A DNA stretch of 23,656 nt from JAXDLK01 sp034666665 (GTDB lineage Bacteria > Desulfobacterota > Binatia > JACPRU01), in the NCBI GenBank assembly GCA_034666665.1, contig JAXDLK010000231.1:1-23656 (forward strand), given 5' to 3'. Shown piece after piece: positions 8,488 to 15,675 of the stretch. Both the position numbers and the translations under genes were made by a program. Position 1 is the first letter of the stretch; the number at the start of each line of letters is the position of its first letter. The notes beneath the pieces are model-generated. The model was not told the DNA's origin, did not search any database, and saw nothing but the letters and a program-made list of their open reading frames with translations.

Positions 8488-11421
8488 ATGGAGAGCTCCA
8501 CGCCTGTCGAGAACGCTTCCCCGCCTCTTCGCAGCAGTGCGGAAGCATCCCGCGTGACACCCCTCCCACGGATCCCGGTCAGCACCTATCGTCTGCAGTT
8601 CCACCGCGAGTTCACGTTCGAGGACGCGCGCCGGCTGGTGCCGTATCTCGCCGCCCTCGGCATCACCGAGTGCTATTCCTCGCCGATCTTGACGGCGCGT
8701 CCCGGAAGCACGCACGGCTACGACATCTGCGACCACAATCGACTGAATCCGGAGCTCGGCTCCGAGGCGGACTTCGACGCGTTCACGAGCGAGCTCGAGG
8801 CGCACGGTCTCGGACAGATCCTCGACTTCGTACCGAATCACATGGGGATCGATCCACAGACGAACCGCTGGTGGCGGGACGTGCTCGAGAACGGTCCGAG
8901 CTCTCCGTACGCGCGCTACTTCGACGTCGACTGGGACCCGGTGAAGCCCGAGCTCAAGGGAAAGGTCCTGCTGCCGATCCTCGGCGACCAGTACGGCATC
9001 GTCCTCGAGCGGGGCGAGCTCCACCTCGCGCTCGCCGACGGTGCGCTCGTGCTCCGCTACTTCGAGCACGACTTGCCGATCAGCCCGCGCGAGTCGCCGC
9101 GCGTGCTGCGGCACCGGCCCGAGGCGCTCGAGAACGAGCTCGGCGCCGACAGCCACGATCTCCGCGAGTACTGGAGCATCGTCACCGCGCTCTCGAACCT
9201 GCCTTCGTTCAACGAGACCGATGCCGCACGCATCGCCGAGCGGCAGCGCGAGAAGGAGGTCGCCCGCGAGCGCCTCGTGCGACTGCTCGAGGCGTCAGAC
9301 CCGATCCGCCGCCACCTGGACGACGCGATCCGTCACTTCAACGGCCGTCCCGGCGAGCGCGAGAGCTTCGATCCGCTCCACGAGCTCCTCGAAGCGCAGC
9401 CCTATCGTCTCGCGTTCTGGCGCACCGCGTTCCACGAGATCAACTTCCGGCGCTTCTTCGACATCAACGATCTGGCCGGCATCCGCGTCGAAGACCCAGA
9501 GGTGTTCGAGGCGGTGCATCGTCTGATGTTTCAGCTGATCCGCGACCGCAAGGTCACCGGGCTCAGGCTCGATCACCTCGACGGTCTCTTCGATCCGGCG
9601 GCGTACCTCGAGGCGCTGCAACGCGCGATCGGCCCCACCTGGGTGGTCGCCGAGAAGATCCTGTCCGAGGGTGAAGAGCTGCCGACGGCGTGGGCGGTCC
9701 ACGGCACCAGCGGGTACGACTTCCTGAACGACCTGAACGGGGTGTTCGTCGATCCCGCGAGCGCCGGCAAGATGCGCGCGATCTACGAGCGGTTCACCGC
9801 ACGGGGCGCGCCGTTCCCGATCGTCACCTACGTCTGCAAGAAGCTGATCTCGCAGACCTCGCTCGCGAGCGAGCTGAACGTGCTCGCCGCCGCCCTCAAC
9901 CGGATCTCGGAACGCAGCCGCCGGCTGCGTGACTTCACGCTCGACACGCTGCGGGACGCGCTTCGCGAGGTCGTCGCCTGCTTTCCCGTCTACCGCACGT
10001 ACGTGAACGCGGCGGGTGCCTCCGAGGCCGACCGCCGCACGATCGATCAGGCGATCGAAGGCGCGCGGCGGCGAAACCCGGCGATGGAGCCCACGGTGTT
10101 CGCCTTCGTCCGCGCGGCGCTCACGCGGGAGCTGCCGTCGGGCGATGGCCCCGGCAGCGGCGTGGACGCCGCGGACCGCTTCGCGATGAAGTTTCAGCAG
10201 TACACCGGTCCGGTGCAGGCGAAGGGTCTCGAGGATACCGCCTTCTACCGCCACAACCCGCTCGTCTCGCTGAACGAGGTCGGCGGTGAACCGCAACGCT
10301 TCGGCCGTCCGCCGGCGGCGTTCCACCAGGCGAATCTCCGCCGGCTCGCCCGCTGGCCGCTGGCCATGCTCGGCACCTCGACCCACGACACCAAGCGCGG
10401 CGAGGACGCGCGCGCGCGGATCAACGTGCTCGCCGAGAACCCCGAGGAATGGCGACAGCGCATCATCCGGTGGAGCCGCATCAACACCACGAACCGCGCG
10501 CCGGTTGGATCCGGTTGGGCCCCCGATCGCAACGACGAGTACCTCTTCTATCAGGCGCTCCTCGGCGCCTGGCCGGCGGGGGCGACGGAAGCGGACCCGG
10601 AGCTCGTGCAGCGCCTGCGAGACTACATGGCGAAGGCGATCCGAGAGGCGAAGCTCCACACGAGCTGGATCAATCCGAACCAGGCGTACGAGGCCGGCGT
10701 CGCGGCCTTCGTCGAGAAGACGCTGTCAGGCGCGACGACCCGGAAGTTCCTCGAGGCGTTCCTGCCCTTCCAGGACCGCATCGCGCGCGCGGGCGTGGTG
10801 AACTCGCTGTCGCAGGTGGTGCTCAAGGTGGCCGCGCCGGGGGTGCCCGACTTCTATCGCGGCACCGAGCTCTGGGACCTCTCTCTCGTCGATCCCGACA
10901 ATCGCCGACCCGTCGATTGGGGCCTCCGCCGCCGCTTCGTCGACGAGCTCGAGCCCTGGTTCGAGCGCGAGCGCCCGCCGGCGCAAGCGCTCGAAGGCAT
11001 GCTCCGGGAATGGCACGACGGGCGCCTCAAGGTGTTCGTCACCGCATGCGCTCTTCGCGCACGACGGCGCTTGCCGTCGCTGTTCCTCGCCGGCGAGTAC
11101 GTGCCGCTGGAAGCCGACGGCGATCGCCGTGAGCACGTGGTCGCGTTCGCCCGACGCGCCGATCACGAGGTCGCGATCGTGATCGCGCCGCGGTTTCCGA
11201 CTCGTCTGGCCGGCGAGGCGCAGCCATTCCCGCTCGGGCCGGCTGCGTGGGCCGATGCCCGCCTGACGCTTCCGCCGGAGCTCGCCGGCCGCACCTATCG
11301 GAACGTCTTCACGCGGGAGGCGGTGCGCGCGACGGCCGCCGGCCACGATACGGGCATTGCCCTGGTGGATGCGTTCGCGTCCCTGCCGGTGGCGCTGCTC
11401 CTCGCCGAGCGGGACGCCTGA
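8488..11421 (+). CDS. treY: Malto-oligosyltrehalose synthase TreY
   Basis: TreY (GH13_26) isomerises the reducing-end alpha-1,4 bond of a malto-oligosaccharide to an alpha,alpha-1,1 bond, giving maltooligosyl-trehalose for TreZ. The 977-aa length is somewhat above many TreY proteins. The diagnostic start of the family, IPVSTYRLQFHREFTF, begins near residue 30. SSPILTARPGSTHGYD and ILDFVPNHMGID (region I) follow. The catalytic residues are D362 in GLRLDHLDGLFDP, E389 in VVAEKIL and D634 in GTSTHDTKRGEDARARI. Late motifs GLEDTAFYRHNPL and PGVPDFYRGTELWDLSLVDPDNRRPVD are also typical. The ATG at 8488 has no good Shine-Dalgarno sequence; a GTG just before the conserved IPVSTYR is an alternative start that would drop about 20 non-conserved residues. 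It leads the rightward operon and shares the control region with the glgE operon that carries its partner treZ. Confidence 0.97.
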   Translation: MESSTPVENASPPLRSSAEASRVTPLPRIPVSTYRLQFHREFTFEDARRLVPYLAALGITECYSSPILTARPGSTHGYDICDHNRLNPELGSEADFDAFTSELEAHGLGQILDFVPNHMGIDPQTNRWWRDVLENGPSSPYARYFDVDWDPVKPELKGKVLLPILGDQYGIVLERGELHLALADGALVLRYFEHDLPISPRESPRVLRHRPEALENELGADSHDLREYWSIVTALSNLPSFNETDAARIAERQREKEVARERLVRLLEASDPIRRHLDDAIRHFNGRPGERESFDPLHELLEAQPYRLAFWRTAFHEINFRRFFDINDLAGIRVEDPEVFEAVHRLMFQLIRDRKVTGLRLDHLDGLFDPAAYLEALQRAIGPTWVVAEKILSEGEELPTAWAVHGTSGYDFLNDLNGVFVDPASAGKMRAIYERFTARGAPFPIVTYVCKKLISQTSLASELNVLAAALNRISERSRRLRDFTLDTLRDALREVVACFPVYRTYVNAAGASEADRRTIDQAIEGARRRNPAMEPTVFAFVRAALTRELPSGDGPGSGVDAADRFAMKFQQYTGPVQAKGLEDTAFYRHNPLVSLNEVGGEPQRFGRPPAAFHQANLRRLARWPLAMLGTSTHDTKRGEDARARINVLAENPEEWRQRIIRWSRINTTNRAPVGSGWAPDRNDEYLFYQALLGAWPAGATEADPELVQRLRDYMAKAIREAKLHTSWINPNQAYEAGVAAFVEKTLSGATTRKFLEAFLPFQDRIARAGVVNSLSQVVLKVAAPGVPDFYRGTELWDLSLVDPDNRRPVDWGLRRRFVDELEPWFERERPPAQALEGMLREWHDGRLKVFVTACALRARRRLPSLFLAGEYVPLEADGDRREHVVAFARRADHEVAIVIAPRFPTRLAGEAQPFPLGPAAWADARLTLPPELAGRTYRNVFTREAVRATAAGHDTGIALVDAFASLPVALLLAERDA

Positions 11422-11441
11422 AGGGCACCCTGGCCCACCCC

Positions 11442-12656
11442 ATGCTCGAGGCGCTCCGCGACATCGGCGTCACCCAGGCGATCGACATCGCCTTCGTCGC
11501 CAGCCTCCTCTACTTCGCCCTGGTCTGGATCCGGCGCACGAAGGCGGCGTTCGTGCTGATGGGGATCGTCATCCTCGGCGCGACCTACGTCGTCGCCCGC
11601 GAGCTCGAGCTGCAGCTCACCGCCTACCTGTTCCAGGGATTCTTCGCGGTCTTCCTGATCATGATCGTGGTCATTTTCCAGGAGGAGCTCCGGCAGCTCT
11701 TCGAGCGCGTCGCGCTCTGGAGCCTTCGCCGGCGCCCGCCGCCCGCGCTCCGGCCACAATCGATCGACTTGCTCGTCGCCTGCCTCACCGACTTCGCCAA
11801 GGACCGTACCGGTGCGCTCATCGTCGTCTCCGGTGGTGACGTCATCGAGCGACACGTGGAGGGCGGAATCGAGCTCGGCGCGCGAATGTCGGAGCCGTTG
11901 CTGAAGAGCCTGTTCGATCCGCATTCCCCGGGGCACGACGGCGCGGTGCTGGTCGACAACGACCGGATCACGCGGTTCGCGGCGCACCTTCCGCTTTCGA
12001 AGGACTTCTCGCAGCTCGCGCGCGTCGGCACGCGCCACAGCGCCGCGCTCGGTCTCGCGGAGCGGACCGATGCGCTCTGCCTGGTGGTGTCCGAACAGAC
12101 GGGACAGATCTCGGTCGCGCGCGGCGGGGTTCTCAGGCGCCTCGCGAACCCGCAGGAGCTCGGCGCGATCCTGGAAGGGTATCTGGTGGAGCGCTCGCCC
12201 CGGCGGCGGCCCTGGCGCGTGTCGACCGACTTCCTCGTCCGCAACTGGCGAGAGAAGGCGGTCGCGGCGGCGCTCGCCCTCGTCCTGTGGTACCTCTTCG
12301 TACCCGGATCCGAAACCGCCGAAGCCGTGTACCGCGTGCCGGTCGAGATCGGCAATCTGCCACCCGACCTGGCGATCCGGAAGATCGAGCCCGAGGCCGT
12401 CACCGCCACGTTCTCCGGGCCGCGCCGCCTCTTCTATCTCTTCGATCCGACCAGCCTGTCGCTGATCATCGATGCGCGGCAGGCGCGGACCGGCCGTCGC
12501 CCGTACAAGGTCGAGGTCAAGAACCTTCGCTACCCGAAGACGCTCACGCTCGAGGAGCTGCGGCCGCAGACGGTCTACGTTTCGTTGACCAAGTCGAACG
12601 AGGAAACCGCGAAGCCAGCGTCGCCGCCCGCCGCCAAGACCGCGGGCTCCCTGTAA
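11442..12656 (+). CDS. Membrane diadenylate cyclase (CdaA-type DAC domain) fused to a YbbR/CdaR-like domain
   Basis: The DAC domain condenses two ATP into c-di-AMP, a second messenger best known for control of potassium and osmolyte transport and cell-wall homeostasis. The 404-aa protein has three N-terminal membrane helices (~14-31, 35-53, 61-80) as in CdaA. The DisA_N/DAC domain (~100-250) has DGA at 166-168 and RHS at 198-200, where the family motif is RHR, followed by AALGLAERTDALCLVVSEQTG in two blocks. A fourth helix (~272-287) leads to one YbbR repeat (~294-383) and a Pro/Ala/Lys-rich tail. In Firmicutes the YbbR partner CdaR is a separate, multi-repeat protein and glmM comes next; here cyclase and YbbR are one polypeptide and glmM is absent. 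The first ATG that precedes the family start is at 11442; a CTG at 11430 with AAGGG upstream is a less likely start. It lies 20 bp after treY, so co-transcription is probable. Confidence 0.93.
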   Translation: MLEALRDIGVTQAIDIAFVASLLYFALVWIRRTKAAFVLMGIVILGATYVVARELELQLTAYLFQGFFAVFLIMIVVIFQEELRQLFERVALWSLRRRPPPALRPQSIDLLVACLTDFAKDRTGALIVVSGGDVIERHVEGGIELGARMSEPLLKSLFDPHSPGHDGAVLVDNDRITRFAAHLPLSKDFSQLARVGTRHSAALGLAERTDALCLVVSEQTGQISVARGGVLRRLANPQELGAILEGYLVERSPRRRPWRVSTDFLVRNWREKAVAAALALVLWYLFVPGSETAEAVYRVPVEIGNLPPDLAIRKIEPEAVTATFSGPRRLFYLFDPTSLSLIIDARQARTGRRPYKVEVKNLRYPKTLTLEELRPQTVYVSLTKSNEETAKPASPPAAKTAGSL

Positions 12657-12919
12657 TCCGCTCGACCCGCTCCTGCGGACGCGGAGCGCCGGCTTTCCGA
12701 GGTCACTGACCCGCGTGGGTCATCCGTGCTTCCGGCTGCTTCCGGAGCAGCACCTCCGCGGCAGCGGTTCCTCGCATTCACGGCTTCTTCGCACGGCACC
12801 GCGTTTGCAACCACCGTCTACGTGCCTTCCGGGGGAGGCCTTCACCACCGCAGTGGCTCCCCCAGGAGGGGAACGGCCCCCCGCCGTTCCCCTCCCCTCC
12901 CCTGCGGTCATTCCGAACG
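12657..12919 (+). other. Intergenic region rich in inverted repeats, between the cyclase gene and plsX
   Basis: This 263-bp stretch has no credible gene; its short open frames lack family signal and ribosome sites. It contains four hairpin candidates: TGACCC-GCGT-GGGTCA at 12707-12722; GCTGCT-TCCGG-AGCAGC at 12735-12751; GGGGGAG (12831-12837) with CTCCCCC (12857-12863) enclosing CCAC-CGCA-GTGG (12845-12856); and a 13-bp perfect stem at 12865-12895. TGCTTCCGG is directly repeated at 12727 and 12737. No T-run follows any hairpin, so none is a textbook intrinsic terminator. The plsX promoter or leader must lie here unless transcription reads through from treY and the cyclase gene. Confidence 0.6.
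12865..12895 (+). promoter_or_regulatory. Perfect 13-bp hairpin just upstream of plsX
   Basis: Arms GGAGGGGAACGGC (12865-12877) and GCCGTTCCCCTCC (12883-12895) are exact complements around a CCCCC loop (12878-12882). It ends 24 bases before the plsX ATG. There is no following T-tract. It could be a terminator-like barrier, an attenuator or a leader structure; the sequence does not discriminate between these. Confidence 0.7.
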
Positions 12920-13933
12920 ATGACGACGATGCGGATCGCGATCGATGCCATGGGCAGCGACCTCGCGCCGGTGCCGGAGATTCTCGGCGCGAGCCGCATG
13001 CTCCGCCACTTCGACGGCGAGATCTGTCTCGTCGGTCCGCGCGAGCGGCTCGAGCCGGAGATGGCGCGCCTCGGATGCGACCATCGAATCGACGTGCTGG
13101 ACGCGCCTGACACAGTCACGATGGAGGAACGCCCGATCGAGGCGTTCCGCAGGAAGCCGCGGTCTTCGCTCCGCATCGGCCTCGAGGCGGTCCGCCGGGG
13201 CGACGCCGCAGCGCTGGTGAGCGCCGGCAACTCCGGAGCCTTGCTCGTCGGCGCCGTCGCGGTACTCGGATCGCTTCCCGGCCACGATCGACCCGCACTC
13301 GCCGTGGAGCTGCCGACGATGGGGCGGTCGACGATCCTCACCGATGCGGGCGCGAACACCGCCTGCAGGCCGAGCCATCTGCTGTCGTTCGCGCGCATGG
13401 CCGCGGCGGCGGCTCGCGTGCTCGCCGGAGTCGACCACCCGACGGTCGGCGTGCTCGGCAACGGCACGGAGCCCACCAAGGGCACGGATCTCACCCGTGC
13501 CGCCACGGAGCTCCTGCGCGCCAGCGAGCTCGACTTCACCGGCTACGTCGAGCCGCACGAGCTGCCTCGCGGGGTCGTCGACGTCGTCGTCACGGATGGG
13601 TTCACCGGCAACGTCCTGTTGAAGACGATGGAAGGGACCGCCGAGCTCGGCCGCGCCCTGCTCGCGCGCGCAGTCGCGAACGGAGTCCTTCCTGCGATCG
13701 CGCTCGGCCTCGCGCGCTTCGCCTTGCGGCGCCGACTGCATGGCCTGCTCGACTACCGCGAACGCGGCGGTGCGCCGTTGCTCGGCGTCCGCGGGCTCGT
13801 CATCGCGGCACACGGACGATCCAACCCGGACGCCATCGGCGGCGCGATCCGCCAGGCGATGCGTCTCTCGCCGTTGAACCTTTCGGCGCCCGACGCTGCC
13901 GAGGAGCGCTGCTCTCGGCGCTCCGTCGGATGA
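12920..13933 (+). CDS. plsX: Phosphate acyltransferase PlsX (divergent)
   Basis: PlsX converts acyl-ACP and phosphate to acyl-phosphate, the substrate of PlsY in phosphatidic-acid synthesis, and is a peripheral membrane enzyme. The 337-aa length is normal. Family blocks are visible in order: IAIDAMGSDLAP (6-17; usual MGGD), LVSAGNSGALLVGAV (99-113), the GAN-containing TDAGANTACRPSHLL (141-155), GNGTEPTKGTDLTR (180-193; usual pattern NIGEEExKG), DVVVTDGFTGNVLLKTMEG (221-239) and GGAPLLGVRGLVIAAHGRSNPDA (283-305). ATG at 12920 or 12929 (MRIAIDAMG) could be the start; neither has a visible ribosome site. Neighbours are unusual: no yceD/rpmF before it and no fabH after it. The fold assignment is firm; the exact activity is slightly less so because of the substituted motifs. 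Confidence 0.88.
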   Translation: MTTMRIAIDAMGSDLAPVPEILGASRMLRHFDGEICLVGPRERLEPEMARLGCDHRIDVLDAPDTVTMEERPIEAFRRKPRSSLRIGLEAVRRGDAAALVSAGNSGALLVGAVAVLGSLPGHDRPALAVELPTMGRSTILTDAGANTACRPSHLLSFARMAAAAARVLAGVDHPTVGVLGNGTEPTKGTDLTRAATELLRASELDFTGYVEPHELPRGVVDVVVTDGFTGNVLLKTMEGTAELGRALLARAVANGVLPAIALGLARFALRRRLHGLLDYRERGGAPLLGVRGLVIAAHGRSNPDAIGGAIRQAMRLSPLNLSAPDAAEERCSRRSVG

Positions 13934-14016
13934 GCCGGTTGCCCCAGAGAGTGCAGTTGCCGCGTCTTTGAGCAGCCCTCGGCATCACCGGCAGAGCTCC
14001 CGCCTCACGCGCTCGA

Positions 14017-14032
14017 TGGTATCGATGTTGCT
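14017..14032 (+). promoter_or_regulatory. Sigma-54 (RpoN) promoter match before the histidine kinase gene
   Basis: TGGTATCGATGTTGCT fits the -24/-12 consensus TGGYAYRN4TTGCW at all but one specified position. The essential GG (14018-14019) and GC (14030-14031) are separated by exactly 10 bases. The expected transcript start is ~14043, at the annotated GTG of the kinase gene. The next gene but one encodes a sigma-54 activator with an intact GAFTGA loop, making autoregulation plausible. One such match in GC-rich DNA can still arise by chance. Confidence 0.5.
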
Positions 14033-14041
14033 CCCCCACGG

Positions 14042-15667
14042 GTGCAGGAGACCCATCTCATCGACCCGCGAGAGCTCTGGAGGGACATCCTCGAGCAAGC
14101 CGTGAAGCTCACCGGCGCATCGTCGGCGAGCCTCTGCTTGATCGAGCCGGACGACGGCACCCTCGCCATCGAGGTGGCGGTCGGCATCGACGACGAGTGC
14201 CGGCGCCGCTGCCGCCTGCCGCTCGGCACCGGCGTGACGGGCTGGGTGGCGGCGCGCGGTGAGACCGCGCTCGTCCCCGACGTTCGCCGTGATCCCCGCT
14301 ACGTGGCGCTTCGAACGGCCGTCTGCTCGGAGCTCGCGGTGCCGCTGCAGACCGACGAGGGCGTCATCGGCGTCATCAACGTCGACAGTGACCGCCCGGA
14401 TGCGTTCACCGCCGACACGGCGACGGTTCTCGAGATGCTCGCGCGGCGGTGCGTCGACGCCGTGGCCTACGCGCGCCTCTACTCCGAGAGCCGGCGGCGG
14501 AGCGACGAGCTCGCCGCGCTCGTCGAGGTCGGACGCGATCTCAGCTCGACGCTCGACCTCCGCGAAGTCCTGAGCCGCGCCGTGCGTCACGCGCGGCGGT
14601 TGCTCGGCGGGAAGCTGGCGTCGCTGCTGCTCGAGGAGGGCGGCCGGTTCCGCACCGTGGCCGCCGACGGCGCGAGTGCCGCGTATCTCGCGCGCGAGCC
14701 GCCGGATCTGGAGAGCGTCGCCGGCCGCGTCTTTCGTACCGGGCAGCCGCTCTGGGTCGACGACGTGCGCGAGGATTCGCGCTTTCGGCTGAGCGAGCTC
14801 GCCGAGGCGGAGGGGCTCGCCGGCCTCCTGTCGGTGCCGGTTCGCAGCAAGGACCGCATCCTCGGCGTGCTCAACGTCTACAGCGCGGAGGCGCGCTGCC
14901 ACCGCCCCGCCGACGTCTCGGTCGCCACGCTGCTCGCGCAGCAGTCCGCCGTCGCCATCGAGAATGCGCGCCTGTTCGAGCAAGAGCACGACGCGCGTCT
15001 GAGGCTCCGCGAGTCCGAGAAGCTGGCGGCGCTCGGGCGCCTGTCGGCCGGCCTCGCGCACGAGCTCAGAAACCCGCTGAACACGTTGAGCATCCTGACC
15101 TACGCGATGGCCGAGGCCTGCCGCGAGCCCAGAGCAACCGCGGACCTGGAAGTGATTCGCGCCGAGATCCGGCGCATGGGCCGGCTGCTCGAGCAGTTCC
15201 TCGATTTCGCTCGTCCCACCGCTCCCCGCTTCCGGCGCGTACCCGTGGATGACGTGCTCGACGCGACGCTGCTGTTGCTGTCGCCGGAAGCGGGCAAGAG
15301 CGCCGTCACCATCGACCGCTCGCCGGGACGCGACGCACCGCGGGTGTGGGCGGACGCCGATCAGCTGAAGCAGGCGTTCCTGAATCTCGCGTTGAACGCG
15401 CTCCAGGCGATGCCCGGCGGGGGCGCGCTGCGCGTCGCCACGTCGCGCGCGCCGGGGGGGATCGTCGTGGAGATCCGCGACACGGGACCCGGCATCTCGC
15501 CGGACATACGCGAACGCCTCTTCGAACCGTTCGCGACGACGCGCGAAGGTGGTACCGGCCTCGGTCTGCCGATCGCCCTCCGCATCGTCGAAGCGCACAG
15601 CGGCGAGCTCCGCATCGCCTCCGCGCCCGGCGAAGGCACGACCGCGGCGGTGTGGCTACCGGAGTGA
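14042..15667 (+). CDS. Soluble sensor histidine kinase, GAF-GAF-HisKA-HATPase (NtrB-like partner)
   Basis: This cytoplasmic two-component kinase autophosphorylates and would pass phosphate to the regulator encoded immediately downstream. The 541-aa protein has no membrane helix or signal peptide. Two GAF domains (~12-145 and ~165-312) precede HisKA (~322-392) with phospho-acceptor H340 in GLAHELRNPLNTLS. The HATPase domain follows (~432-540) with N-box NLALNALQAM (448-457), DTGPG (480-484), FEPFATT (494-500) and GGTGLGL (503-509). The catalytic core belongs to the NtrB/AtoS-type family that pairs with NtrC-like regulators. The GAF ligand cannot be told from sequence. The start is GTG at 14042 without a ribosome site; upstream in-frame codons offer nothing better. 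If the sigma-54 match at 14017-14032 is the promoter, the mRNA is leaderless or translation begins later, for example at GTG 14102. The stop overlaps an in-frame GTG of the next gene (GTGA). Confidence 0.93.
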   Translation: MQETHLIDPRELWRDILEQAVKLTGASSASLCLIEPDDGTLAIEVAVGIDDECRRRCRLPLGTGVTGWVAARGETALVPDVRRDPRYVALRTAVCSELAVPLQTDEGVIGVINVDSDRPDAFTADTATVLEMLARRCVDAVAYARLYSESRRRSDELAALVEVGRDLSSTLDLREVLSRAVRHARRLLGGKLASLLLEEGGRFRTVAADGASAAYLAREPPDLESVAGRVFRTGQPLWVDDVREDSRFRLSELAEAEGLAGLLSVPVRSKDRILGVLNVYSAEARCHRPADVSVATLLAQQSAVAIENARLFEQEHDARLRLRESEKLAALGRLSAGLAHELRNPLNTLSILTYAMAEACREPRATADLEVIRAEIRRMGRLLEQFLDFARPTAPRFRRVPVDDVLDATLLLLSPEAGKSAVTIDRSPGRDAPRVWADADQLKQAFLNLALNALQAMPGGGALRVATSRAPGGIVVEIRDTGPGISPDIRERLFEPFATTREGGTGLGLPIALRIVEAHSGELRIASAPGEGTTAAVWLPE

Positions 15668-15675
15668 GGAAGGAA

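Noticed and set aside
8410..8569. GlgE start at 8569 giving 53 extra residues
   Set aside because: The extra sequence would cross the divergent control region and the first treY codons and does not resemble GlgE N-termini; ATG 8410 or 8404 gives family length.
12707..12722. Intrinsic terminator after the cyclase gene
   Set aside because: The TGACCC-GCGT-GGGTCA stem is perfect but is followed by TCCGTGCTTCC with no T-run, so it is not a standard Rho-independent terminator.
12715..13110. Small open frames in the cyclase-plsX gap, possibly a ribosomal protein L32 or DUF177 gene as usual before plsX
   Set aside because: None shows the Cys pairs or basic composition of RpmF or a YceD-like sequence; they run through hairpins or into plsX in another frame and lack ribosome sites.
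15346..15675. Response regulator starting far upstream at 15346
   Set aside because: The added 110 residues overlap the kinase gene in another frame and precede a canonical receiver-domain start; GAGGA lies 5 bases before ATG 15676.
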